Assembly: GCF_016918855.1 (NCBI RefSeq)
Contig: NZ_JADKYB010000007.1
Span: forward strand, 186,001-250,000
Reading direction: 5' to 3'
Length of the DNA stretch: 64,000 bases
Source: Actinacidiphila acididurans
Lineage (GTDB): Bacteria > Actinomycetota > Actinomycetes > Streptomycetales > Streptomycetaceae
Below, in pieces: positions 43,986 to 52,600 of this stretch. The notes beneath the pieces are model-generated. The model was given only the letters and a program-made list of their open reading frames with translations, did not search any database and was not told where the DNA came from. A program made the translations under genes and the position numbers. The number at the start of each line of letters is the position of its first letter. Position 1 is the stretch's first letter.

Positions 43986-45442
43986 ACAAGCCCCTGCGAC
44001 GGGTCGCGGTCTTCTGCGGTCTGCTCATCCTCGCCCTGCTCGCCCGGGTGAACTACGTCCAGTTCATCCAGGCCGACCAGCTTCAGAACGACAAGAACAA
44101 CCGCAGGGTGGCGATCAACCAGTTCGCCCAGCCGCGCGGCGACATCATCGTGGACGGCCACGCCATCACCGGCCACACCACGACCACCGGCAGCGACTTC
44201 AAGTACAAGCGCACGTACGTCGACGGCCCGATGTGGGCGCCGGTGACCGGCTACGCCTCGCAGGCGTACGGCACCACCTTCCTGGAGGGTGTCGAGGACA
44301 AGTTCCTCACCGGCAACGACGACCGGCTGTTCTTCAACCGCACCATCGACCTGCTCACCGGCAAGCAGAAGCAGGGCGGCAACGTGGTGACCACCCTGAA
44401 CGCCAAGGCCCAGGAGGCCGCGTTCAAGGGCCTGGGCAACAAGAAGGGCGCCGTCGCCGCCATCGACCCGCGCACCGGCGCGATCCTGGCCATGGCGAGC
44501 ACCCCGTCGTACGACCCCTCCTCCTTCGCCGGCAACTCCACCACCGACGAGAAGAACTGGGTCGGGCTCGACAAGAAGAACAACACCGACGACCCGATGC
44601 TCAACCGCGCGCTGCGCCAGACGTACCCGCCCGGCTCGACGTTCAAGCTGGTCACGGCCGCCGCGGCGCTGGAGTCGGGCAAGGTCACCGACATCAACGC
44701 GCCGACCCAGTCGCCGCAGAAGTACACGCTGCCCAACACCCGTACCCAGCTGATCAACGAGGGCAACATCCCCTGCCAGAACGCGACGCTGGTCGACGCG
44801 CTGAGGTACTCCTGCAACACCGTCTTCGGCAAGCTCGGCGCCGAGATGGGCGAGAAGACCATGCTGGACGAGGCCGAGAAGTTCGGCTTCAACAACGAGC
44901 AGTTCGTGCCGGTCCGGGCTTCCGCCAGCAACTTCGACAAGAACATGACGCCGGACGACGTCGCGCTGTCCTCGATCGGCCAGTTCGACACGGCCGCCAC
45001 CCCGCTGCAGATGGCCATGGTGGCCTCCGCCATCGCCAACAACGGCACCCTGATGCAGCCCTACGAGGTGGACAAGCTGGTCGCGCCGAACCTCAGCACG
45101 ATCGCCCAGACCAGCCCCAAGAAGCTCAGCCAGCCGCTGTCCGCGCAGAACGCCCAGAAGCTCCAGCAGATGATGGAGAAAGTCGTCAAGTCCGGCACCG
45201 GCACCAAGGCGCAGATCTCGGGCGTGCGGGTCGGCGGCAAGACCGGCACCGCGCAGCACGGCGTGAACAACGACCAGAAGCCCTACGCCTGGTTCGTCTC
45301 CTACGCCATGACCGACCAGGGCTCGCCGGTCGCGGTGGCCGTGGTCGTCGAGGACGGCAGCGCCAACCGTGACGACATCACCGGCGGCGGCCTGGCCGCC
45401 CCCATCGCCAAGAGCGTGATGGAGGCGGTCCTCAACAAGTGA
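43982..45442 (+). CDS. pbpA: Class B penicillin-binding protein PbpA
   Basis: 486 aa from the GTG at 43982, overlapping the rodA stop (GTGA). One N-terminal membrane anchor (about 6-22, VAVFCGLLILALLARV), a dimerisation domain, then a transpeptidase domain with the active-site motifs SxxK in PPGSTFKLVTAAAAL, SxN in YSCNTVFG and KTG in VGGKTGTAQ. It cross-links the glycan made by its SEDS partner. Tight coupling with rodA suggests a stable complex. A 239-bp gap follows before pknB, containing a CACGTGA/TCACGTG inverted repeat (45462-45492). Confidence 0.96.
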   Translation: MNKPLRRVAVFCGLLILALLARVNYVQFIQADQLQNDKNNRRVAINQFAQPRGDIIVDGHAITGHTTTTGSDFKYKRTYVDGPMWAPVTGYASQAYGTTFLEGVEDKFLTGNDDRLFFNRTIDLLTGKQKQGGNVVTTLNAKAQEAAFKGLGNKKGAVAAIDPRTGAILAMASTPSYDPSSFAGNSTTDEKNWVGLDKKNNTDDPMLNRALRQTYPPGSTFKLVTAAAALESGKVTDINAPTQSPQKYTLPNTRTQLINEGNIPCQNATLVDALRYSCNTVFGKLGAEMGEKTMLDEAEKFGFNNEQFVPVRASASNFDKNMTPDDVALSSIGQFDTAATPLQMAMVASAIANNGTLMQPYEVDKLVAPNLSTIAQTSPKKLSQPLSAQNAQKLQQMMEKVVKSGTGTKAQISGVRVGGKTGTAQHGVNNDQKPYAWFVSYAMTDQGSPVAVAVVVEDGSANRDDITGGGLAAPIAKSVMEAVLNK

Positions 45443-45681
45443 GAACCAGTGAGCCCTCACACACGTGAAGCAATTGAGACAAGCATCACGTGCGGAAATC
45501 CCCGCCCCCAGGTACCGGTCAGGTATCGGCGGGCGTCCAGGGGCCGGACGGGCGGGATACGCCCGGTAGCGTATGCCCGAGCAGGGCAGGGCAGCGGGGC
45601 GTGCGGAAGCACGCGGACATGAACGCGAACGCGAAACGGATGAGAACTCGGCTGATACGGGTTTGAGGAGAGGGCAGAGCT

Positions 45682-47685
45682 ATGGAAGAGCCGCGTCGCC
45701 TCGGCGGCCGGTACGAGCTGGGCTCGGTGCTCGGCCGCGGCGGCATGGCCGAGGTGTACCTCGGCCATGACACGCGCCTCGGCCGTACCGTCGCCGTGAA
45801 GACACTGCGGGTGGACCTCGCCCGCGACCCGTCCTTCCAGGCCCGGTTCCGCCGGGAGGCGCAGTCGGCCGCCTCGCTCAACCATCCGTCGATCGTCGCC
45901 GTGTACGACACCGGCGAGGACTACGTCGACGGGGTCTCGATCCCGTACATCGTCATGGAGTACGTGGACGGCTCCACCCTGCGCGAGCTGCTGCACTCCG
46001 GCCGCAAGCTGCTGCCCGAGCGGGCCCTGGAGATGACCGTCGGCATCCTGCAGGCCCTGGAGTACAGCCACCGGGCCGGCATCGTGCACCGCGACATCAA
46101 GCCCGCCAACGTCATGCTCACCCGCACCGGCCAGGTCAAGGTCATGGACTTCGGCATCGCCCGCGCCATGGGCGACGCCGGTATGACCATGACCCAGACC
46201 GCGGCCGTGATCGGCACCGCCCAGTACCTCTCCCCCGAGCAGGCCAAGGGCGAGCAGGTGGACACCCGCTCCGACCTGTATTCGACCGGGTGCCTGCTGT
46301 ACGAGCTGCTGACGCAGCGGCCTCCGTTCGTCGGCGACTCGCCGGTCGCGGTGGCGTACCAGCACGTGCGCGAGGACCCGCAGCCGCCGTCGGTGTACGA
46401 CCCCGAGGTCAGCCCGGCCATGGACGCGATCGTCCTGAAGGCCCTGACCAAGGACCCGAACTACCGCTACCAGACCGCCGACGAGATGCGGGCCGACATC
46501 GAGGCCGCGCTCGACGGCCAGCCGGTCGCCGCCACCGCCGCCCTGGGCGCGGTCGGCTACGGCTACCCGCAGCAGTACGACACCGCCGCGGCCACCACCG
46601 CGCTCCCGCAGCAGCCGGACGCCCAGCGCACCTCGATGCTGCCGCCGATGCGCGAGGACGACGGCGGCTACGGCTACGACGACCGGCCGGACCGCAGGCG
46701 GCAGAAGAAGAACAACAGCACCTCCACCGTGCTGCTGGTGGTGGCCGGCGTCCTGGTCCTGGTGGGCGCGATCTTCCTGGGCAAGGCGCTGTTCGGCGGC
46801 GGCGGCCCCAAGGACAGCGGCACCGTGCCGAACTTCGTGAACAGCACGCTGGCCGACGCCCAGACCAAGGCGACCAACGTCAACCTCACGCTGGTCAAGG
46901 ACCCCCCGAAGTACTGCCCCAACGTCGACGCGAACCTCATCTGCAGCCAGACCCCGGCCGCCGATGCCCAGGTGCCCTCCGACAAGACCGTCCACGTGGC
47001 GCTCTCCAAGGGCGCCCCGCCGCAGGCGGTCCCGGACGTCACCAACGACAAGGTCGCCGACGCCGAGCAGGCGCTGACCAACAAGGGCTTCCAGTACAAG
47101 GTCAAGTACCAGTCGTCCACCACGCAGGACCCGGGCATCGTCATCGACCAGACTCCCAACGGCGGCGTCGACGTGCGCCAAGGCACCGTGATCACCCTGA
47201 CGGTGACGCAGGAGCCCTCGAAGCAGACGCCGGACAACGAGAAGGGCATTCCGTACGACACGGCGGTCGCCCAGCTCAAGCAGCAGGGCTTCACCAACAT
47301 CTCCAGGAACCCGCAGGACCAGCCGTCCACGGAGACCCCGGCGGGCAGCGTGATGAGCCAGACCCCGGACCCCGCGAACGGGCCGGTCACGCTGGACACG
47401 CCGATCGTGCTGACCGTCTCCTCCGGCCCGCCGCCGACCCAGCAGCCGCAGCAGCAGATGCCGGGCGATCTGCAGGGCAAGACCGTGGGCGATGCCAAGG
47501 CGGAGCTGAACGGCCTGAACCTGAACCTCCAGATCAGCGCGGTCGGCCCGGACGGCAACCCGGTCGACGACAACGCCCGGGTGATCAACGTCAACCCCGG
47601 TGCCGGCACCCCGCTCAACGAGGGTCAGCAGATCCAGCTCACCGCCTGGGGCGGCAAGGGCGGCCCGGGCGGCCTGGGCGGCTGA
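45682..47685 (+). CDS. pknB: Serine/threonine protein kinase PknB with four PASTA domains
   Basis: 667 aa from the ATG at 45682 (AGGAGAGGGC upstream). Kinase domain about 11-275: LGRGGMAEVYLGHD, Lys40, HRDIKPANV 137-145, DFG 156-158 and the activation loop MTMTQTAAVIGTAQYLSPEQ. One transmembrane helix at about 349-369. The outer part has four PASTA domains (about 375-665), which bind muropeptides or lipid II; the first contains two cysteines (YCPNVDANLICSQ). It coordinates wall synthesis, division and spore germination through FHA proteins encoded upstream. Unlike Mycobacterium, there is no pknA beside it. Confidence 0.97.
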   Translation: MEEPRRLGGRYELGSVLGRGGMAEVYLGHDTRLGRTVAVKTLRVDLARDPSFQARFRREAQSAASLNHPSIVAVYDTGEDYVDGVSIPYIVMEYVDGSTLRELLHSGRKLLPERALEMTVGILQALEYSHRAGIVHRDIKPANVMLTRTGQVKVMDFGIARAMGDAGMTMTQTAAVIGTAQYLSPEQAKGEQVDTRSDLYSTGCLLYELLTQRPPFVGDSPVAVAYQHVREDPQPPSVYDPEVSPAMDAIVLKALTKDPNYRYQTADEMRADIEAALDGQPVAATAALGAVGYGYPQQYDTAAATTALPQQPDAQRTSMLPPMREDDGGYGYDDRPDRRRQKKNNSTSTVLLVVAGVLVLVGAIFLGKALFGGGGPKDSGTVPNFVNSTLADAQTKATNVNLTLVKDPPKYCPNVDANLICSQTPAADAQVPSDKTVHVALSKGAPPQAVPDVTNDKVADAEQALTNKGFQYKVKYQSSTTQDPGIVIDQTPNGGVDVRQGTVITLTVTQEPSKQTPDNEKGIPYDTAVAQLKQQGFTNISRNPQDQPSTETPAGSVMSQTPDPANGPVTLDTPIVLTVSSGPPPTQQPQQQMPGDLQGKTVGDAKAELNGLNLNLQISAVGPDGNPVDDNARVINVNPGAGTPLNEGQQIQLTAWGGKGGPGGLGG

Positions 47686-47706
47686 CCGGTACCGGCAGGT
47701 ACGAGC

Positions 47707-47751
47707 GAAAGGGGCGGGGCCCGCACACGGTGTGCGGGCCCCGCCCCTTTC
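47707..47751. terminator. Very strong bidirectional terminator between pknB and sortase operon
   Basis: A 22-bp perfect inverted repeat: GAAAGGGGCGGGGCCCGCAC... at 47707-47728 and its complement at 47730-47751, with the tip opening as an ACGGT loop. Each arm ends in AAAG or CTTT, giving a modest tail in both directions. It lies between convergent genes. Confidence 0.92.
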
Positions 47752-47792
47752 ACGTCCTACTCGGGAGTCCTGCTCGGAAGCCGTACCCGGGA

Positions 47793-48587
47793 TCAGCGCA
47801 GCTCCGGCGGCAGCGTCCGCTGCGGGTCGACCTTCTGGGTGCGGACCAGCTCGCCCCAGACCACGTAGCGGTAGCGCGAGGTGTAGACCGGCGTGCAGGT
47901 GGTCAGCGTGATGTAGCGGCCCGGGCGGGTCTTGCCGGACTCCTTGGGGATCTGGTCGGTGACCGCGACGTTGTACTTCGAGGTCTGGTCGAGGATCTTG
48001 TAGACCCGGTAGATGTACCAGGTGTCCTTGGACTCGAAGACGATCGGGTCGCCGGTCTTGATCTTGTTGATCTTGTGGAACTTCGCCCCATGGCCGTCGC
48101 GGTGGGCGGCCACGGTGAAGTTGCCCTTGCTGTCCCAGGGCAGCGCCGAGGGGGTCGGCTCGGTGTAGTAGCCGGCCACGCCCTCGTTGAGCACCTTGGT
48201 GGACGTGCCCTTCTTGACCAGCACCTCGTAGTGCTTGCCCATGGCCGGCACGTGCAGGAAGCCGATGCCGTCCTTGGTGTCCAGGCCGCGCGCAGGTATC
48301 GACGGCGTCTGGGCCCACTCCTGGCGGACCTTGTCGCTCGCCTGCTTCTCCTGGCGGTCGGCGACCACATTGGTCCACCACAGGGAGTAGACGACGAACA
48401 GGGCCAGGATCAGGCCGGCGGTGATCAGGATCTCGCCGATGACGCTGATGGTGGCCGCGATCGGGCCGCGGGTCCGCTGCCGCGGCTCCCGCGCCACCGG
48501 GAATCCCTCCTGCTCCCCCTGTCCGCCGTGCTCTGCCGGCCCTTCGGGCCCGTTGTGCTCGCTGCCGCGATCCTCGACCTCAGTCAC
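47793..48587 (-). CDS. Class E sortase
   Basis: 264 aa from the ATG at 48587. A cytoplasmic tail, one membrane helix (about 47-68, ISVIGEILITAGLILALFVVY) and an outer sortase domain with the catalytic His in VAAHRDGHG, Cys in LTTCTPVYTS and Arg in SRYRYVVWG. Class E sortases of Streptomyces recognise LAXTG and attach chaplins and other proteins to peptidoglycan. Last gene of the minus-strand unit with another sortase, TrpG/PabA and a small membrane protein; ends before the strong terminator. No LAXTG protein is visible in this window. Confidence 0.95.
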   Translation of the reverse strand: MTEVEDRGSEHNGPEGPAEHGGQGEQEGFPVAREPRQRTRGPIAATISVIGEILITAGLILALFVVYSLWWTNVVADRQEKQASDKVRQEWAQTPSIPARGLDTKDGIGFLHVPAMGKHYEVLVKKGTSTKVLNEGVAGYYTEPTPSALPWDSKGNFTVAAHRDGHGAKFHKINKIKTGDPIVFESKDTWYIYRVYKILDQTSKYNVAVTDQIPKESGKTRPGRYITLTTCTPVYTSRYRYVVWGELVRTQKVDPQRTLPPELR

Positions 48588-48607
48588 CGCTCCACCACTG
48601 TGTCCGG

Positions 48608-50107
48608 CTACCCATTGAGCAACGCATCCGGCTTGCCCTCGCTACGGGGCCGCTGCTCTATCAGCTTGCCCCAGACGATCAGCCGGTACTTGCTGGTGAA
48701 CTCCGGCGTGCAGGTGGTCAGGGTGAGATAGCGGCCCGGCCCGGTGAAGCCGGAACCCACCGGGACCGGCTGCAGCACGCTGACGTTGCTCGGCGAGGTG
48801 GACGGCAGCGAGCTGGTGATCTGGTACGTGTAGTACGCGCTCGCCGTCTCGACCACCACCTTGTCCCCGGGGACCAGGCGGTTGATGTAGCGGAAGGGCT
48901 CGCCGTGGGTGTTGCGGTGCGCCGCGACCGCGAAGTTCCCGGTCTTGTCCCACGGCATCGCGGTGTTGAGCGCGCCGTCGTAGTGGCCGATCTCGCCCTT
49001 GTCGAGCACGCTGTGCTTGTCGACGCCCTGGGCGATGGGCGCCTTGACGTCCAGCTTCGGGATGTACATGATCGCGAAGCCCTGGCCCGGCTGGAAGACG
49101 CCCGGCGCCCGGTTGGGGTCGTTCGACGCGCTGTTCCATTCCTTCTGCAGGTGGTTGGCGGCGCCGGCGGCCTCGGCGTGGGCCCGTACGTTCGTCCACC
49201 ACAGCTGGTACGTGACGAACAGCAGCATCAGCACGCCGGTGGTGATGAAGAGTTCGCCCACGACCCGGCTGAGGACGACCGCGGGGCTGTCCTTCGCGGC
49301 CTTCTGCGCCCTGCGCGCCTCCACCCGGCTGAGCGGGGCCGCGCCCTCGCCCGGTGCCAGGGCCGCCTCGGCGCCCGGCTGGGCCGTCCCCGTACGGGCG
49401 CCTGCCCGGTGGCCGCCGCCCGCCCGTGCCGCCTTGCGCCGGGCCGCCCGTCCCCCGTCCGCGGGCGCCACGACCGGCGCGGGCCCGCTGTCCACCGCGA
49501 TCTCCGGGCCGCCCCCCGCCGCGGCCCCCAGCGCCTCCAGGCTCACCACCGGCAGCTTCGCGGTCTCCTGCACGGCGTCGTCGGGCGCGTACGCCTCCGG
49601 CGGCTCCGGGGGGCCGAACGGCATCTGCGGCGGTACGGCCGGGGCCGGGCCCGCGGGCGCGGGGGCCGGCGCGGGCGGTACGTCGGTCGGGGCGGCCATG
49701 GGTGCCGGCGGAAGTACGTCGGCGGGCGCGGCCGCATGAGCAGGCGGGCGTACGTCGGCAGGCGCGGCCACGGGCGCCGGCGGTACGTCCACCGGTGGGG
49801 CCGTGGCGAAGACCGGCGGCTGCTCGTATCCGTCCGGCTCGGGACGGGCGTGCGCACGGCGGGCGCGCCGGGGGGCCTCACCGGACGGCGCCGACGGTGG
49901 GCTCGGCTGCTGTGCCTGTGCCTGTGCCGGGGCGGGGGCAGGAGTCGGTGCCGGAGCCGGCGCGGGGGCAGGTGCCTGGGCCGGGCGCTGACCGGGCAGC
50001 GGGTCGTTCAGCGGGTCGTTCAGCGACTCCACGACAGCACGGAACTCCCCGGTGTCCTCGTACGACATCGGGCCGTCCGCCGGCCGCTCCGGTCGGAGCG
50101 TGGTCAC
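48608..50107 (-). CDS. Class E sortase with long Pro/Ala-rich cytoplasmic extension
   Basis: 499 aa from the GTG at 50107, overlapping the trpG stop as GTGA; an ATG at 50068 (MSYEDTGEF) is an alternative. Residues 1 to about 270 are low-complexity and Pro/Ala-rich (APAPAPAPAP, APADVRPPA repeats), predicted to lie inside the cell. Then come a membrane helix (about 285-305, VVGELFITTGVLMLLFVTY) and a sortase domain with His in VAAHRNTHG, Cys in LTTCTPEFTS and Arg in SKYRLIVWG. Catalytic part equals that of its neighbour, so the two are paralogues. The extension could bind cytoskeletal or FHA partners; no evidence either way. Confidence 0.93.
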   Translation of the reverse strand: MTTLRPERPADGPMSYEDTGEFRAVVESLNDPLNDPLPGQRPAQAPAPAPAPAPTPAPAPAQAQAQQPSPPSAPSGEAPRRARRAHARPEPDGYEQPPVFATAPPVDVPPAPVAAPADVRPPAHAAAPADVLPPAPMAAPTDVPPAPAPAPAGPAPAVPPQMPFGPPEPPEAYAPDDAVQETAKLPVVSLEALGAAAGGGPEIAVDSGPAPVVAPADGGRAARRKAARAGGGHRAGARTGTAQPGAEAALAPGEGAAPLSRVEARRAQKAAKDSPAVVLSRVVGELFITTGVLMLLFVTYQLWWTNVRAHAEAAGAANHLQKEWNSASNDPNRAPGVFQPGQGFAIMYIPKLDVKAPIAQGVDKHSVLDKGEIGHYDGALNTAMPWDKTGNFAVAAHRNTHGEPFRYINRLVPGDKVVVETASAYYTYQITSSLPSTSPSNVSVLQPVPVGSGFTGPGRYLTLTTCTPEFTSKYRLIVWGKLIEQRPRSEGKPDALLNG

Positions 50108-50760
50108 GCCCCGGCCCTCCCGGCGGAACCGCTCGCCCCGACCACGGGCGCCAGTCCCCTCGAGCGCTCCACCGCCCCCGGATCACCGCATTCGGCGAGC
50201 CAGTTGGCGAGCATCAGGTGCCCCCATTCGGTGAGCACCGACTCGGGGTGGAACTGGACGCCCTCGACGCGGGCGGTGCGGTGCCGCAGGCCCATCACGA
50301 TCCCGTTCTCGGTCCAGGCGGTGACCTGGAGTTCGTCGGGGAGCGTGGCCGGTTCGACGGCCAGCGAGTGGTAGCGGGTGGCGGTGAACGGCGTGGGCAG
50401 GCCGGCGAACACGCCGGCCCCCTCGTGGCTCACCAGGGAGGTCTTGCCGTGCAGCAGTTCGGGGGCGCGGTCCACCACGCCGCCGTACGCCACCGCCATC
50501 GACTGCACGCCCAGGCAGACGCCGAAAACCGGCACTCCGGTTTCCGCGCAGTGCCGGACCATGTCGACGCAGATCCCGGCCTCCTCGGGGGTGCCGGGGC
50601 CGGGGGAGAGCAGGACGCCGTCGAAGTTCTCCTCGGCGTGCCGGAGTTCGACCTCGTCGTTGCGCAGCACCTCGCACTCGGCGCCGAGTTGGTAGAGGTA
50701 CTGGACCAGGTTGAAGACGAAGCTGTCGTAGTTGTCCACGACGAGAATGCGTGCGGTCAT
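50104..50760 (-). CDS. trpG: Glutamine amidotransferase subunit of anthranilate/aminodeoxychorismate synthase
   Basis: 218 aa from the ATG at 50760, overlapping the stop of the small gene upstream. Class I amidotransferase motifs: ILVVDNYDSFVFNLVQYL, SPGPGTPEEAG, nucleophile Cys in GVCLGVQ and QFHPESVLTEWG with the His-Glu pair. It supplies ammonia to chorismate-using synthases (tryptophan or folate pathway; TrpG versus PabA cannot be separated by eye). This gene is part of the conserved actinobacterial division block, here in a sortase operon. Confidence 0.93.
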   Translation of the reverse strand: MTARILVVDNYDSFVFNLVQYLYQLGAECEVLRNDEVELRHAEENFDGVLLSPGPGTPEEAGICVDMVRHCAETGVPVFGVCLGVQSMAVAYGGVVDRAPELLHGKTSLVSHEGAGVFAGLPTPFTATRYHSLAVEPATLPDELQVTAWTENGIVMGLRHRTARVEGVQFHPESVLTEWGHLMLANWLAECGDPGAVERSRGLAPVVGASGSAGRAGA

Positions 50761-50972
50761 CTGACGGCGGTCACCCCGAGAAGCGGTCCCAGGCCGTTGG
50801 TGCCGGTGGTGCTGTTGTTGTCCACAGTGACGTCGTTGAACGGCAGCAGCGGTTCGGCCCACGGGAAGACGTACTGGAAGAGGATGTAGACGATGGCCAG
50901 GATCAGCATCAGCGAGATGAACGCGCGCATCCAGCCGTTGCCCGGCAGATGACGCCAGATCCAGCCGTACAT
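50757..50972 (-). CDS. Small single-pass membrane protein of unknown function
   Basis: 71 aa from the ATG at 50972, stop overlapping trpG start (ATGA). MYGWIWRHLPGN, one hydrophobic helix (about 16-38, RAFISLMLILAIVYILFQYVFPW), then a short outer tail with NDVTVDNNSTT. First gene of a four-gene unit with trpG and two sortases. Its size and position suggest an accessory factor for sortase or the divisome, but nothing in the sequence proves this. Confidence 0.8.
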   Translation of the reverse strand: MYGWIWRHLPGNGWMRAFISLMLILAIVYILFQYVFPWAEPLLPFNDVTVDNNSTTGTNGLGPLLGVTAVR

Positions 50973-51141
50973 GCCTCGCCTTTCCCTCGATGTCCCCGGA
51001 ACAGAGTAAGGGGAGATCGGCTCCCCGGGGGCGCGGCCGGGACAAAGCTTCGGCATCGCTTCACCCGGCTGCTCATGGCCGCCGCACAGCGTTCTCCCAG
51101 GTACCCGCCGGGTCGGCGGGCGAGGGTGGATGGCCGGGGCG

Positions 51142-51918
51142 TCAGCTCGACGGCTGCGCGTACCGCAGATCGGTGGAGCCGTCGTAACCGGGAAGAGTGA
51201 CGGAGTGCTCGGTGCCGACCTGCCAGCCCAGGCCGTACGCCCGCACGTACTGGAGATAGTTCTGGATCGCCGGGCTGGCGTTCAGCGCCCGGCGCAGACC
51301 GTCCGGGTCACCCACAGCGGTGATCCGGTAGGGCGGGGAGTAGACGCGGCCCTGGAGGATCAGGGTGTTGCCGACGCAGCGGACGGCGCTGGTGGCGATG
51401 AGCCGCTGGTCCATCACGCGGATGCCGCGGGCGCCGCCCTGCCACAGCGCGTTGACCACGGCCTGGAGGTCCTGCTGATGGATGACCAGGTCGTTGGGCT
51501 GCGGGTCGGGGACGCCGGGGACCAGCGGGGTGGCGCCCAGCGGCGCGTCGTTCAGGGTGACGTCGAGCGCGGGGCCGGCGAGCGGGTCGGTGCCGGCCGC
51601 CTTGCCGAGGGCGTCGATCCCGCGCCGCTCGGCCGGGTCGAGGCCGCTGCCCTGCCGGGCCAGCCGGTCGACGTCGCCGCGCATGCTCGCGAGCTGGTGC
51701 TCCAGGGTCCGGTTGCGGGCGCTTTGCAGGCGGACGTTGTCGGAGAGCTTGGGCAGCGGGTCGTCGCTGCGGATGTCGACGCCCTTGGCGGTGTCGAAGC
51801 TGGTCCAGAAGATGAGTCCGGCCAGTGCGAAGACTCCCGCAGTCAGGGTCCGCAGCGCTACGGTGCGAGGAGCAGGCCGGGAGGAGGGGGTGGGGGCGTC
51901 CACTCCATAGTCCGTCAC
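51142..51918 (-). CDS. DUF881 family membrane protein
   Basis: 258 aa from the GTG at 51918 (AAGGAG about 10 nt upstream). One membrane helix (about 23-42, [18 protein letters not shown]), a coiled-coil-like region ([25 protein letters not shown]) and the DUF881 core with [53 protein letters not shown]881 proteins occur next to crgA in actinobacteria and are presumed division-associated, with an outer domain of unknown role. It is divergent from crgA (88 bp apart). Confidence 0.92.
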   Translation of the reverse strand: MTDYGVDAPTPSSRPAPRTVALRTLTAGVFALAGLIFWTSFDTAKGVDIRSDDPLPKLSDNVRLQSARNRTLEHQLASMRGDVDRLARQGSGLDPAERRGIDALGKAAGTDPLAGPALDVTLNDAPLGATPLVPGVPDPQPNDLVIHQQDLQAVVNALWQGGARGIRVMDQRLIATSAVRCVGNTLILQGRVYSPPYRITAVGDPDGLRRALNASPAIQNYLQYVRAYGLGWQVGTEHSVTLPGYDGSTDLRYAQPSS

Positions 51919-52006
51919 CGTACCCTGTCTCCTTACAGGCCGAGTAACCACTACGCTAACCGACGCCCAGAAGCGGCAGCAGCGCGCATCGACAGGAGAA
52001 CCCCTC

Positions 52007-52261
52007 GTGCCGAAGTCACGGATCCGCAAGAAGGCCGACTTCACTCCGCCCCCGGAGAAGAACGCGGCCGTCATCAAGCTCGGCGCCCGCGGCTGGGTCG
52101 CGCCGCTGATGCTGGCGTTCTTCGTCGTCGGGCTGGCATGGATCGTGCTGTTCTATGTGACGCAGGGCGATCTGCCGATCAACGCGTTCGGCAACTGGAA
52201 CATCGTCGTCGGCTTCGGCTTCATCGCGGGCGGGTTCGTCGTCTCGACCCAGTGGAAGTAG
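52007..52261 (+). CDS. crgA: Cell division protein CrgA
   Basis: 84 aa from the GTG at 52007 (AGGAGA upstream). [16 protein letters not shown] followed by two transmembrane helices (about 30-50 and 64-80) with [17 protein letters not shown] and [16 protein letters not shown] is characteristic. CrgA modulates FtsZ-ring formation and recruits division proteins; in Streptomyces it delays sporulation septation. Its 3' flank is a dense cluster of DnaA boxes. Confidence 0.97.
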   Translation: MPKSRIRKKADFTPPPEKNAAVIKLGARGWVAPLMLAFFVVGLAWIVLFYVTQGDLPINAFGNWNIVVGFGFIAGGFVVSTQWK

Positions 52262-52600
52262 CTGTCCACAGGCTCGCCCAAGCCCTGCCCACAGGCTTAC
52301 CCACAGGGTTGTCCACATGGTTATCCACAGTGGGGAAAAGGTCGGAAGATCTGTGGATAACCTCTACGAGGTTGACGCCGGTACGACCGGTGGCCGGTGC
52401 TCCGGTCACCGGTCTTTCTGTCCCTCGCGCCCCTTTTAAGGGTGTTTTACGCCTGCCTTAAGGCCTGACGCCGCGGCTTTTCGACGGATTTGGAACCGCG
52501 CCCACCGCTTGTGGACACCCTGTGCACATGCCGGGCACACCATGCGAACGACCGTCTACCCGCTGTGGATAACGTCGGATCAACGCCAAGGACACGGGCG
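52262..52600. promoter_or_regulatory. DnaA-box cluster in the crgA-rhomboid intergenic region
   Basis: 339 bp without a gene. Perfect boxes: TTGTCCACA 52309-52317, TTATCCACA 52321-52329, and on the minus strand 52352-52360 and 52564-52572. Near matches: CTGTCCACA 52262-52270, CTGCCCACA 52285-52293, TTACCCACA 52297-52305 and, minus strand, 52510-52518. Five of the eight lie within 68 bp. This is dense enough for cooperative DnaA loading. A DnaA-box cluster near oriC that restrains initiation (called D78) was described in S. coelicolor, as I recall; whether this is the same locus cannot be confirmed here. Confidence 0.85.

Noticed and set aside
50818..50826. Another perfect DnaA box (TTGTCCACA)
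   Set aside because: It lies inside the 71-residue protein gene, where GTGGACAAC codes for VDN; isolated and probably coincidental, so it is not counted in the promoter pattern.
52262..52600. Chromosomal replication origin
   Set aside because: DnaA boxes are dense, but dnaA and dnaN do not flank it and no AT-rich unwinding region is seen, so a titration or regulatory cluster is the safer reading.
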